A DNA stretch of 7,003 bases from Nitrosomonadales bacterium (GCA_009885185.1 VFLF01000140.1:1-7003), one strand, 5' to 3'; counted from the stretch's first letter, positions 1 to 6,926 are shown. The notes: generated by a model from the sequence alone, not told the origin. Program-made: numbers and translations.

Positions 1-551
1 ACCTTGAACACTTCCCAGATATCGCCGAAATCGACCATGCGCCCGCGCCGGCTGGGCGTGATGTCGGTGGTGAACATTTTGATGGTCGGATAACCCGCGC
101 GCAGCACCTCCGCGAGCTGGCCGAAAATCTCCGGCGGCAGCGCGCCTTCGACCATGACGTGAAAACTGTAGTCGCATTGGCACTGGCCGGTCCAATCTTT
201 ATGCCGATCATCGATGGCCTGCTGGACGGTTTTGCCGTGCGTCCAGCGCACGAAGTCGATCATCGTCGTGGTGCCGCCATACAACGCGGCCCGCCCCACC
301 ACCGACGGCGGATCGGTGTACGTCACGCTGCCGTCCGGGTGCGGCGAATACCATTTCAGATGCACATGCGGATCAATCCCGCCGGGCATGACGATTTTGC
401 CTGTGGCGTCGATCAGGCGTTTGGTCGTGTCGGCGCCGAATGATCCCGCGGCGCCGACCGCAACAATTTTTTCGCCTTGTATCGCCAGATCACAGGCGGC
501 CACGCCGGCGGGTGTGACCACTTTGTCGCTGCGCACCACCAGATCAAACAT
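1..551 (-). CDS. Hydantoinase/dihydropyrimidinase-like amidohydrolase, N-terminal part (runs off the window)
   Basis: Seen: an open frame from an ATG at 551-549 that stays open to base 1, giving about 183 residues of a protein whose family is usually 450-480 aa. It begins MFDLVVRSDKVVTPAGVAAC, the usual N-terminal beta-sandwich start of cyclic amidohydrolases. The metal-binding HxH is in PGGIDPHVH (H62, H64), followed by GGTTTMIDF (92-100). K158 in TIKMF sits where the family has the carboxylated lysine that bridges the two metals. Known: these cytosolic metalloenzymes open cyclic amide rings (dihydropyrimidines, hydantoins, allantoin, cyclic imides). A good Shine-Dalgarno (AAGGAG, 558-563 on the minus strand) lies 6 nt before the ATG, fixing the start. 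It is the last visible gene of the leftward operon, 18 bp after the MmgE/PrpD stop. The exact substrate is not readable and the C-terminal metal ligands lie outside the window. Confidence 0.88.
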   Translation of the reverse strand, partial: MFDLVVRSDKVVTPAGVAACDLAIQGEKIVAVGAAGSFGADTTKRLIDATGKIVMPGGIDPHVHLKWYSPHPDGSVTYTDPPSVVGRAALYGGTTTMIDFVRWTHGKTVQQAIDDRHKDWTGQCQCDYSFHVMVEGALPPEIFGQLAEVLRAGYPTIKMFTTDITPSRRGRMVDFGDIWEVFK

Positions 552-557
552 AGTTAA

Positions 558-563
558 CTCCTT
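558..563 (-). promoter_or_regulatory. Shine-Dalgarno site of the amidohydrolase gene
   Basis: AAGGAG on the minus strand, 6 nt upstream of the ATG at 551-549. It supports that start, and implies efficient translation of this gene separately from the PrpD gene that ends 18 bp upstream. The surrounding stretch (about 562-588) is markedly AT-rich compared with the rest of the window and includes the last codons of the upstream gene. Confidence 0.75.
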
Positions 564-569
564 GTTTTT

Positions 570-1925
570 TTATACAATATTATATTTACGCAGCAAAGCC
601 GTGAAATCCGCGACGCTGGTCCATTCCTCGCAGCGATCAATCGCCTGCTCTATGCGCGCGACGCCCTGCGCGTCAAGCACATGCCCCGCCAGCTCGCGAA
701 ACTTGCCGCGCAGCACGGCCTCTGAATAGGGCTGATTGAAATCCCCCTCGTGACTCTCGCAAGCATGCGTGGCCGTGCGGCCATCCTTCAACGTCACGGT
801 GACACGCGCGGGACGCAAACGCGGCGCGAGTGCGCTCATCGCCGTATCTTCAACCACACTCACGCGCTGACGCAATGCGGCGATGGCTGGATCCAGCAGC
901 GCACTGTCGTCAACATCGGCATGTTGCGCGCGGCCCCGCACCGCCATCACCGCCGCCATATGCGGCAACGAATACTTCGAGGCAAAATAATTCGGCGGAT
1001 TGGGGTTGCGCATCACCGAGGCGAAACGATACGTCGCGAAGTCGATGCGTTCGATATCCTCGGCGCGCGGCTTTAATTCCGCGAGCGCGGTCTTCAACAC
1101 ATCCAGCGCCGGATGTATCGGATTGCAGCACGCATACAGGCGGAAATAATTGCGCGTGATTTCCCAGCGCGTGCCGAGTTCATCGAGCAAGTGGTCGGGT
1201 TTGAAGCCGTCGCCGACGAGTTGGCTTAACGCTTCTTCAATCGCGTTCTCCTGCGCTTCAATACCTGCGAGCGCCAAATCCGGCGCCAGCGCCCCGGCGA
1301 ATCCGCTCATGCCGCCGGCGATGTTCAGCGCGGTTGCGCCCGCACCGGTGTTCATGTAACTCGGCGTCATCAGCAGCACCGCCGAAATCCGCATGGCGCG
1401 GCTCACGCCTGCCGCATCCAGTCCGCGCATGCGCGCACCCGCAGCGGCGGCGGCCAGCAACATCGCCTGACCGTTCTGATGCGCCAGCGGACGCGGCGTG
1501 AACGCCATGCCGAGGCGCGCCGCAACGTCGTAGCCCAACACCAGCGCGGCCAGCAGATCCTTGCCGCTGGCGCGCGCGTGTTCGCCCACCGACAGGATGC
1601 CCGGCAGAATCTGCATCGCCGCCTGCCCGGTGACCAGCCGCAGCCCCTCGCACAATTCAATCGCGCGCCCCGCAACGCCATTGAGCAGCGCGGCGGTGCG
1701 CGGATCGTGCGTGGGCCAGCCGCGCGCATACACGGTGGCGCCGGTGCCCGCCGTGGCCGCCATGCGGCTGCGCACCGCAACCACTTCGGGCCGCACCGAA
1801 CCGGCGAGAATCACGCCGATGGTATCGAGCAACACCAGCTTGGTCTGGCGTTGCACCGGCGCGGGGATGTCTTCCCAGCGAGTTTCGGCGGCGAACTTTG
1901 CCAGCGCTTCTATTTGTTGTCCCAT
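570..1925 (-). CDS. MmgE/PrpD family protein with a degenerate active site
   Basis: A 451-aa protein of typical MmgE/PrpD length, with the family N-terminus (LAKFAAETRWEDIP, 8-21; LLDTIGVILAGS, 32-43) and a C-terminal half containing ASKYSLPHM (315-323) and VTVTLKDGR (375-383). Known: the family includes 2-methylcitrate dehydratase, cis-aconitate decarboxylase and iminodisuccinate epimerase, all acting on di- or tricarboxylates in the cytosol. Odd: compared with the paralog at 5583-6926, the D-YDDT...HP segment is replaced by ELCEGLRLVTGQ (90-101), so the His is Gln101. The GWH histidine aligns with Asn151 and the KSFN lysine with Leu200. Only the later His (H271 in NPIHPALD) persists. The start at 1925 is chosen because similarity begins there; the longer start at 1985 would place the REP palindrome inside the gene. 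I see no clear Shine-Dalgarno before it. Family assignment is firm; the reaction is unknown, and it may be a non-catalytic partner or an enzyme with altered chemistry. Confidence 0.9.
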   Translation of the reverse strand: MGQQIEALAKFAAETRWEDIPAPVQRQTKLVLLDTIGVILAGSVRPEVVAVRSRMAATAGTGATVYARGWPTHDPRTAALLNGVAGRAIELCEGLRLVTGQAAMQILPGILSVGEHARASGKDLLAALVLGYDVAARLGMAFTPRPLAHQNGQAMLLAAAAAGARMRGLDAAGVSRAMRISAVLLMTPSYMNTGAGATALNIAGGMSGFAGALAPDLALAGIEAQENAIEEALSQLVGDGFKPDHLLDELGTRWEITRNYFRLYACCNPIHPALDVLKTALAELKPRAEDIERIDFATYRFASVMRNPNPPNYFASKYSLPHMAAVMAVRGRAQHADVDDSALLDPAIAALRQRVSVVEDTAMSALAPRLRPARVTVTLKDGRTATHACESHEGDFNQPYSEAVLRGKFRELAGHVLDAQGVARIEQAIDRCEEWTSVADFTALLRKYNIV

Positions 1926-1965
1926 GAGGCTAATCCGAAAAAGTGTCGCAACGTCAGTCGGTCTA

Positions 1966-1988
1966 GTAGCGTGCGCTATGCGCACGAC
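1966..1988 (+). repeat. REP unit 1 (GTAG head 1966-1969, hairpin 1970-1986)
   Basis: GTAG at 1966-1969, stem CGTGCGC 1970-1976, loop TAT 1977-1979, stem GCGCACG 1980-1986, tail AC. The head points away from the partner unit, as in known REP doublets. Confidence 0.75.
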
Positions 1989-2020
1989 AAACCGAATGGC
2001 CGCACGCGAAGTACGAATAC

Positions 2021-2043
2021 GTCGTGCGCACAGCGCACGCTAC
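2021..2043 (-). repeat. REP unit 2 (inverted copy; GTAG head 2043-2040)
   Basis: Read on the minus strand: GTAG at 2043-2040, stem CGTGCGC 2039-2033, loop TGT 2032-2030, stem GCGCACG 2029-2023, tail AC. It is identical to unit 1 except for the central loop base. It begins 8 bp beyond the stop codon of the Bug receptor gene. Confidence 0.75.
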
Positions 2044-2051
2044 AATTTTTG

Positions 2052-3026
2052 CTATTCCAACTTGATCCCCGCGTCGCGAATAATCCGCGTCCACTTCGCA
2101 ATTTCATCACGCACGAATTTATCGAACTGCGCGGGTGTGTTGCCCACCGGCGTCGCGCCATCCTGCACCGCGCGTTCACGTATCGCGGGCAGCGCCATCG
2201 CCTTGGCGATCTCGCCGCTCAACTGTTCGACGATCGGCACAGGCGTGTTGGCGGGCGCCAGCATGCCGAACCAGCCGATGGCTTCGTAGTCCTTGAAGCC
2301 GGCCTCCATCGCTGTCGGCACATCGGGCAGTGCGGGCGCGCGCTCGCGCGTGGATACCGCCAGCGCGCGCAGCCGCTTGGCGCGCAATAACCCCATGATG
2401 GTTTCCGGCGTGTTGAACGCCACCGTGGCCTCGCCGCTCATCACCGCCGTCGCGGTTTGCGGGCCGCCTTTATACGGCACATGCCCCAACTGCGTTTTGG
2501 TTACCACGGCAAACAACGCGCCCGCCAGGTGCATGGCGCTGCCCGGTCCGGCCGAGGCATAAAGCACTTGCCCCGGTTGCGCGCGCGCGAGACGCACCAA
2601 ATCCTGCACGTCTTTCACCGGCAACGTCGGCAGCACCGTGATCACATGCGGCACGCGCACCACCTGTGACACCGCGGTGAAATCCTTCAGCGAGTCGTAA
2701 CGCAGCTTGGGATACAAACCCGGCGTAAACGAAAACGAAGCCGAGGTCATCAGCAGCGTGTAGCCATCCGCCGGTGAACGTGCGACGAACTCGGTGCCGA
2801 TGGTCGAACCCGCGCCCGGACGGTTATCCACGATGAACTGCTGGCTGTAAACCTCGGACAAGCGCTGCGCGAGGATGCGCGCGAACACGTCGGTGCCGCC
2901 GCCCGGCGTGAACGGCACCACGATGCGCACGGTTTTGTCGGGGTATTTTTGCGCGGCGGCGTTGGGCGCGGCGATGACGGTACACGTGAGCACGGCAAGG
3001 GCCGCACCGATCCGAAAACCCTTCAT
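2052..3026 (-). CDS. Bug/TctC-family periplasmic solute-binding protein (left arm)
   Basis: A 324-aa extracytoplasmic receptor of the tripartite tricarboxylate transporter type. Residues 1-25 form a signal peptide (MKGFRIG, a hydrophobic core ALAVLTCTVIAA, then an NAAA/QK cleavage site), so the mature protein is periplasmic. Family blocks in order: VRIVVPFTPGGGTDVFAR (33-50), VDNRPGAGSTIGTE (66-79), ADGYTLL (86-92), ASAGPGSAMHLAG (157-169), GHVPYKGG (181-188), LPDVPTAMEAG (233-243) and a GW-GML-P-NTP segment (251-262). Known: Bug proteins close like a Venus flytrap on small carboxylates or similar solutes. The start at 3026 is preferred over the upstream ATG at 3077 because the signal peptide begins there and AAAGGTGA lies just before it. 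It follows the MmgE/PrpD stop by 69 bp and has the same length as the right-arm receptor. No TctA/TctB membrane genes are nearby, as is common for these orphan receptors. Ligand unknown. Confidence 0.93.
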   Translation of the reverse strand: MKGFRIGAALAVLTCTVIAAPNAAAQKYPDKTVRIVVPFTPGGGTDVFARILAQRLSEVYSQQFIVDNRPGAGSTIGTEFVARSPADGYTLLMTSASFSFTPGLYPKLRYDSLKDFTAVSQVVRVPHVITVLPTLPVKDVQDLVRLARAQPGQVLYASAGPGSAMHLAGALFAVVTKTQLGHVPYKGGPQTATAVMSGEATVAFNTPETIMGLLRAKRLRALAVSTRERAPALPDVPTAMEAGFKDYEAIGWFGMLAPANTPVPIVEQLSGEIAKAMALPAIRERAVQDGATPVGNTPAQFDKFVRDEIAKWTRIIRDAGIKLE

Positions 3027-3095
3027 GGAATTCACCTTTAGCGGAATTTCACAATGACTACGCAAATCATATCGCAACCCGTGCGCACAACATCC

Positions 3096-4466
3096 CTACA
3101 ACAACATTTCCCCCGCCAGCGCGCGAAAATCGCTGATCTCTTCGATCTTCATCAGGCGATCAAAGAGTGTTTGCGTCACCGGCTTGCCCCAGATCGGCTC
3201 GCCCAGTTCAAAAAACTTGCCGGTTAAATCCGCTGGCGTGTGCGGATTCGCCGGCTCGCCCTTGGTGACGGTACAGTTGCCTTCGTACGTCGTGCCGTTT
3301 TTCAGGGTGATGCGCACGTTGACCGGTTGCTCCTTGGGGTAACGCGCGGTGTAGGTTGGCTCCTCGCGCACGAACACGCGCTGCACCAGCGCCTGCACCG
3401 CCGGATTGGCCACCGCCGCGTCATCGAAACTCTTTAACCCCGAGCGGCCATGATAAAGAATGCTCGCCAGCGCGAAAGGCACGGAAAACCGCGCGCCAAA
3501 ACTGGAGACAATGTTTTTGCCATTGAGGCTCGCCGCGAGCATATAGGCGCTGACATCAATGTGCTCGATATCATTCACCGCCAGCTTGCCGCCGGGTGTT
3601 TTCGCCAGCAGGTCTTCCAGCGCGTCGATGGCGGAATGCGCGTAACGTCCGATGGGATGCAGCTTGAAATAGCTTTTTGCAATCAGCCATTCGCCGCCGA
3701 GGTCTGCCACCGCCAGCGCCGGATCGAATTGATCTGAGTACAAGCCCTTGCCGTAGACGGTGCCCACGCTGTCGATTTCACCGGTGAAGCCGCACTCCAC
3801 CAGCCGCGCCGCCGTGAGTCCCATGTGCCCCGAATGCCCGGTGAAAATATTGCGCACCGTCGCGCCATCAAGCAAGGTCTGGCGGCTGCTCGCCATGCCC
3901 ATGGTCGCGGCGCAGTTGATGAGTTCTAGCATTTGCGCCGCGTTAAAGCGCCTTAATACGCCCGCCGCCACGCCTGCGCCGATCACGCCATAGGTGCCGT
4001 GCGGGTGAAACGCCAGCCGCATCTGCGCCGCGCGGCTGATGCGCGACGACACTTCGTAGCCGAGCGCCACCGCGCGCAACACCTCGGCGCCGCTGTAACC
4101 CGACGCCTGCGCCAGCGCCACCGCCGCCGGCACCACCTGTATCCCCGGATGCCCTTTGGCGAACAGATTGCCTTCATCCAGCTCCAGCCAGGTGCCGGCG
4201 GTGCCATTGAGCAGCGCGGCATCCAGCGCGCCCGCGCGCTTGCCCGCACCGATCACCCACGCATCGCCGGGCGCGGCGTTCGCCAGTTGGCACGCAACGT
4301 ATTTGCGCATCTCCGGCTGCTGCATGCCGGCGGCGATGACCGGAATCGAATCCGCGATAATCCAGCGGGCACGTTCGCGCGCGGCGGCGCTGATGGCGTT
4401 AAGTTGTGTGTTCGCGGCGAAGGCCGCGAGCGTAGTCAGGTACGGCGGCGGGGTACGGTCGGACAT
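3096..4466 (-). CDS. MmgE/PrpD family protein (first gene of the leftward operon)
   Basis: A 456-aa cytosolic protein of full family length. It shows the N-terminal helical domain (LAAFAANTQLNAI, 13-25; RWIIADSIPVIAAG, 34-47), GAGVAAGVLRRFN (163-175), HSGHMGLTAARLVECGFTG (211-229) and a C-terminal domain with ARFSVPFALA (325-334). Active-site positions are partly kept. The acidic segment is ELDEG (95-99) instead of DYDDT, and His106 is present in GHPG. His156 is present in HPHG, Arg205 replaces the usual Lys, and His277 is kept in RYAH. Known relatives dehydrate, decarboxylate or epimerise di/tricarboxylates; this pattern does not match classical 2-methylcitrate dehydratase closely enough to name it PrpD. 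The ATG at 4466 is supported by GGAG 9 nt upstream. It faces the divergent intergenic region with the candidate operator and probably leads the operon. Confidence 0.92.
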   Translation of the reverse strand: MSDRTPPPYLTTLAAFAANTQLNAISAAARERARWIIADSIPVIAAGMQQPEMRKYVACQLANAAPGDAWVIGAGKRAGALDAALLNGTAGTWLELDEGNLFAKGHPGIQVVPAAVALAQASGYSGAEVLRAVALGYEVSSRISRAAQMRLAFHPHGTYGVIGAGVAAGVLRRFNAAQMLELINCAATMGMASSRQTLLDGATVRNIFTGHSGHMGLTAARLVECGFTGEIDSVGTVYGKGLYSDQFDPALAVADLGGEWLIAKSYFKLHPIGRYAHSAIDALEDLLAKTPGGKLAVNDIEHIDVSAYMLAASLNGKNIVSSFGARFSVPFALASILYHGRSGLKSFDDAAVANPAVQALVQRVFVREEPTYTARYPKEQPVNVRITLKNGTTYEGNCTVTKGEPANPHTPADLTGKFFELGEPIWGKPVTQTLFDRLMKIEEISDFRALAGEMLL

Positions 4467-4492
4467 TTTGTTTATCTCCGGCGTTGCGTGGC

Positions 4493-4511
4493 ACGGGTAG
4501 ATACTACCCGT
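4493..4511. promoter_or_regulatory. Candidate operator: perfect 8-bp dyad in the divergent intergenic region
   Basis: ACGGGTAG (4493-4500), ATA (4501-4503), CTACCCGT (4504-4511) form a perfect inverted repeat between the two divergent start codons. A further GGTAG lies at 4516-4520, in direct register with the first GGTAG (4496-4500) at a 20-bp offset, about two helical turns. Dyads in divergent promoters are typical binding sites for dimeric regulators (LysR, GntR, IclR and others). I infer one regulator could act on both arms, but none is encoded in the window. I see no convincing sigma-70 promoter pair to anchor it. Confidence 0.5.
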
Positions 4512-4548
4512 TAGCGGTAGAATTCCTGCACGGACTATTTTACCTTGC

Positions 4549-4553
4549 GAGGG
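4549..4553 (+). promoter_or_regulatory. Shine-Dalgarno site of the right-arm Bug gene
   Basis: GAGGG lies 5 nt before the ATG at 4559, against 14 nt before the next in-frame ATG at 4568. It decides the start in favour of 4559. Confidence 0.6.
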
Positions 4554-4558
4554 CTTCC

Positions 4559-5533
4559 ATGCTTTCCATGTTGCGTCTTCTGTTGTGGGCTGCCGCGCTT
4601 CAGGCGGGTGTTGGATCGAGCGCGCAGGCGCAAGGTGTTTATCCCAACAAGCCGATACGCCTGATCGTGCCGTTCGCCCCCGGCGGCTCGAATGACATCA
4701 TGGCGCGCATCGTCGGGCAAAAAATCGGCGAGAGCGTGAGCCAAACCGTTATCATCGACAATCGCGGCGGCGCCAGCGGCATCATCGGCACCGACATTGC
4801 GGCCAAGGCCGCGCCCGACGGCTACACGTTGTTGATGATGAGTCTGACGCTGGCAGTGAATCCGAGTCTGTTCAAGAAGCTGCCGTACGACACTGACAAG
4901 GATCTCCTGCCCGTGAGCCTGGTGGCGTCAGCACCCTTGATACTGGTGGTGCATCCGTCGCTGCCGGTGAAAACGCTGAAGGATTTCATCGCGCACGCGA
5001 AAGCCAATCCGGGCAAATTCAATTTCGGCTCCGGCGGTCCCGGCACCACGCCGCATCTGGCGGGCGAGATGCTGAAATCCATGGCCGGCTTGCAAATGAC
5101 GCACGTGCCGTACAAAGGCGGCGGGCCGGCGCTGGCCGATCTGGTCGGCGGACAGTTGCAACTGATGCTGGAAAATATTCCCAGCACGCTGCCGCATGTG
5201 AAATCGGGCAGGCTGCGCGTGCTGGCATTGAGCGGGCTGAAGCGTTCGCCGCTGGTGCCCGACGTGCCCACGCTCGACGAAGCCGGATTGAAGGGTTATG
5301 AAATCGTCGGCTGGAACGGTTTGTTTCTGCCCGCCGGCACGCCGAACGCGATTGTCACGCGGCTGCACACCGAGACGGTGAAGGCGCTGGCGGCGACTGA
5401 CATCAAGGAACGTTTGTCCGGCATGGGCGCGGAAGGCGTGGGCAACACGCCGGCGGAATTCAGCGTTTTCGTCAAAGCCGAAATCAAAAAATGGGCGCAG
5501 GTGGTGCGCGATGCCGGTTTGCGCGTTGAATGA
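4559..5533 (+). CDS. Bug/TctC-family periplasmic solute-binding protein (right arm)
   Basis: A 324-aa solute receptor. Residues 1-24 form a signal peptide (MLSMLRLLLWAAALQAG, cleavage SAQA/QG), so it acts in the periplasm. Family blocks: IRLIVPFAPGGSNDIMAR (33-50), IDNRGGASGIIGTD (66-79), APDGYTLL (85-92), GSGGPGTTPHLAGE (157-170), THVPYKGGGPALADLVGG (181-198), VPDVPTLDEAG (233-243), GWNGLFLPAGTP (251-262) and NTPAEF (296-301). It aligns nearly gap-free with the left-arm receptor, but the ligand-pocket loops differ (SNDIM against GTDVF; GTTPH against GSAMH), so the ligand may differ. The start at 4559 follows GAGGG; the ATG at 4568 is an alternative giving a shorter leader. It is first in the rightward operon, 49 bp ahead of the next MmgE/PrpD gene. 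The transporter membrane subunits are not nearby, and the ligand is unknown. Confidence 0.94.
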   Translation: MLSMLRLLLWAAALQAGVGSSAQAQGVYPNKPIRLIVPFAPGGSNDIMARIVGQKIGESVSQTVIIDNRGGASGIIGTDIAAKAAPDGYTLLMMSLTLAVNPSLFKKLPYDTDKDLLPVSLVASAPLILVVHPSLPVKTLKDFIAHAKANPGKFNFGSGGPGTTPHLAGEMLKSMAGLQMTHVPYKGGGPALADLVGGQLQLMLENIPSTLPHVKSGRLRVLALSGLKRSPLVPDVPTLDEAGLKGYEIVGWNGLFLPAGTPNAIVTRLHTETVKALAATDIKERLSGMGAEGVGNTPAEFSVFVKAEIKKWAQVVRDAGLRVE

Positions 5534-5582
5534 ATAGCCCAATAAAAACAAATAGTTACGAGACAGCGTCGGCGGCAACCTC

Positions 5583-6926
5583 ATGAACGAAACACAAACC
5601 CTCGCGCGCTTTGTCGCCGAATCGCGCTGGGGCGACATTCCGCCGGCGATGCGTCACGAGGCGAAGCGCGCGCTGCTCAACTGGATGGGCTGCGCGATCG
5701 GCGGTTGCCGCGATGACACAGTAGAGCGCGCGCTTGCTGCGCTGAATGAATTCTCCGGGCCGCGCACGTCGTCGCTGATCGGTCGCCGCGAGAAAATGGA
5801 CGCGCTGCACGCCGCGCTGTTGAACGGCATCTCGTCGAACATCCTCGACTACGACGACACGCATTTGCGCACGGTGATGCATCCGACGGTGCCGGTGGCT
5901 GCCGCGCTGTGCGCGCTCGCCGAACATCGCCCGGTCACGGGCGCGCAATTCATCGAGGCGTTCGTGCTCGGCGTTGAGGTCGAGTGCCGCGTCGGCAACG
6001 CGGTGTCACCGGGGCATTACGCGCATGGCTGGCATATCTCGGGAAGCTGCGGCGTGTTCGGTGCGGCGGCGGGCGCGGCCAAGCTCCTGAATCTCGACAC
6101 GCAACAAACCGCGTGGGCGCTGGGCATCGCTGCCACGCAGGCGAGCGGCCTGCGCGAAATGATGGGCGGCATGGGCAAGAGTTTTAATCTAGGCCATGCC
6201 GCGCGCAGTGGTTTGCTCGCAGCGCTCTTGGCGGAGCGCAACTTCACCAGCTCGGCGCGCGCGCTCGAAGCGCCGCGCGGCTTCGCGCACGTGCTGGGCG
6301 ATGAACCGAATCTCGACGAACTCACACGCGGGCTGGGCGACACCTGGGAGCTTGCCGCCAATGCCTACAAGCCCTATCCGTGCGGCATCGTGCTGCACGC
6401 GGCGATCGACGCCTGTCTCGAACTGTGTGCCGAGCCGGGTTTTAACGTCGCCGATATTGCCGGCGTGGCGGTGCGTATGAATCCACTCGCGCTGGAACTC
6501 ACCGGCCGCGCCGCGCCTGCCAGCGGCCTTGAGGGCAAGCTGTCGGTGGCGCACGCCGTCGCGGCGGCGCTCACACAGGGCGCGGCGGGCGTGGCGCAGT
6601 TCACCGATGCGTGCGTCAGCGACCCCGCGGTCGTGGCGCTGCGCGGCAGAGTGACCACGCAGCCTGATGCGGCCTGCGACAAGGCTGAGGCACATGTCGA
6701 ATTCCTGTTCAAGGATGGACGCCGCGTCGCGCGCCACGTGCCGCACGCTACCGGCGCGCTCGAAAAACCCATGAGTGATGCGGCCATCGAAAAGAAATTC
6801 CATGAACTCGCGGCGTCCCCGCGCGCCGCATGCCATGCGCGGGACGTAATCGACATCGCGTGGTCGCTGGAGCAAGTCAACGACGCGGCAAAGTTTGTGC
6901 GGGCGGCTGCGCCGGAACATGCATAA
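5583..6926 (+). CDS. MmgE/PrpD family protein with an intact catalytic set
   Basis: A 447-aa cytosolic protein. It begins LARFVAESRWGDIP (7-20), followed by LLNWMGCAIGG (31-41). It keeps the residues that established work on cis-aconitate decarboxylase places in the active site: DYDDT (89-93), His100 in MHPTVPV, His151 in GWH, Lys199 in GKSFNLGHAARSG (198-210) and His272 in KPYPCGIVLHAAID (263-276). The C-terminal domain starts near GKLSVAHAVAAAL (318-330). Known relatives dehydrate, decarboxylate or epimerise small polycarboxylates, and of the three paralogs here this is the one most likely to be a conventional enzyme. It starts 49 bp after the Bug gene and is followed after 24 bp by an alpha/beta hydrolase start, so it is the middle of an operon. 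The ribosome site is weak (GGCGG). The reaction cannot be assigned from sequence alone. Confidence 0.94.
   Translation: MNETQTLARFVAESRWGDIPPAMRHEAKRALLNWMGCAIGGCRDDTVERALAALNEFSGPRTSSLIGRREKMDALHAALLNGISSNILDYDDTHLRTVMHPTVPVAAALCALAEHRPVTGAQFIEAFVLGVEVECRVGNAVSPGHYAHGWHISGSCGVFGAAAGAAKLLNLDTQQTAWALGIAATQASGLREMMGGMGKSFNLGHAARSGLLAALLAERNFTSSARALEAPRGFAHVLGDEPNLDELTRGLGDTWELAANAYKPYPCGIVLHAAIDACLELCAEPGFNVADIAGVAVRMNPLALELTGRAAPASGLEGKLSVAHAVAAALTQGAAGVAQFTDACVSDPAVVALRGRVTTQPDAACDKAEAHVEFLFKDGRRVARHVPHATGALEKPMSDAAIEKKFHELAASPRAACHARDVIDIAWSLEQVNDAAKFVRAAAPEHA

Larger units (their letters stand above)
1966..2043. repeat. REPIN-like element: inverted pair of GTAG-headed REP palindromes
   Basis: Two 23-nt units, 1966-1988 on the plus strand and 2021-2043 on the minus strand, are inverted copies differing at one base, with a 32-nt spacer. 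Each unit reads GTAG, then a 7-bp hairpin CGTGCGC / GCGCACG with a 3-nt loop, then AC. The single difference lies in the middle of the loop (TAT versus TGT), so both stems stay perfect. A 5' GTAG or GGAG followed by a GC-rich hairpin is the known signature of REP sequences mobilised by RAYT (REP-associated tyrosine transposase) proteins, and inverted doublets are called REPINs or BIMEs. It sits between the Bug receptor stop and the start of the next PrpD gene. Its transcript could fold into two small hairpins or one long one. No RAYT gene is in the window. Confidence 0.8.

Noticed and set aside
159..729. Plus-strand frames over the first 730 bases
   Set aside because: They are antisense to the amidohydrolase and PrpD genes; the minus-strand frame carries HxH and GGTTT motifs and is clearly the real one.
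1926..1985. Longer N-terminus for the second MmgE/PrpD gene, starting at 1985
   Set aside because: The extra 20 residues (MRIAHATRPTDVATLFRISL) are encoded partly by the REP palindrome and precede the point where family similarity begins.
1966..2043. Rho-independent terminator between the left Bug and PrpD genes
   Set aside because: The hairpins are not followed by a T-run on the minus strand, the direction of transcription; the GTAG-headed inverted pair fits a REP doublet better.
1479..2390. Long plus-strand open frame (303 codons)
   Set aside because: It is antisense to two well-supported genes, spans their intergenic REP pair, and its Arg/His/Gln-rich translation resembles no family; this is a high-GC artefact.
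3027..3077. Longer N-terminus for the left Bug gene, starting at 3077
   Set aside because: It would put 17 polar residues before a normal signal peptide; the ATG at 3026 has a better ribosome site and leader.
4928..5638. Minus-strand open frame (236 codons) opposite the right Bug gene
   Set aside because: His/Arg/Gln-rich shadow frame of a clear Bug gene; it runs across the 5534-5582 gap only by chance.
6189..6920. Long minus-strand open frame (243 codons) opposite the third MmgE/PrpD gene
   Set aside because: Arg-rich shadow translation of a conserved gene on the other strand, with no recognisable domain.
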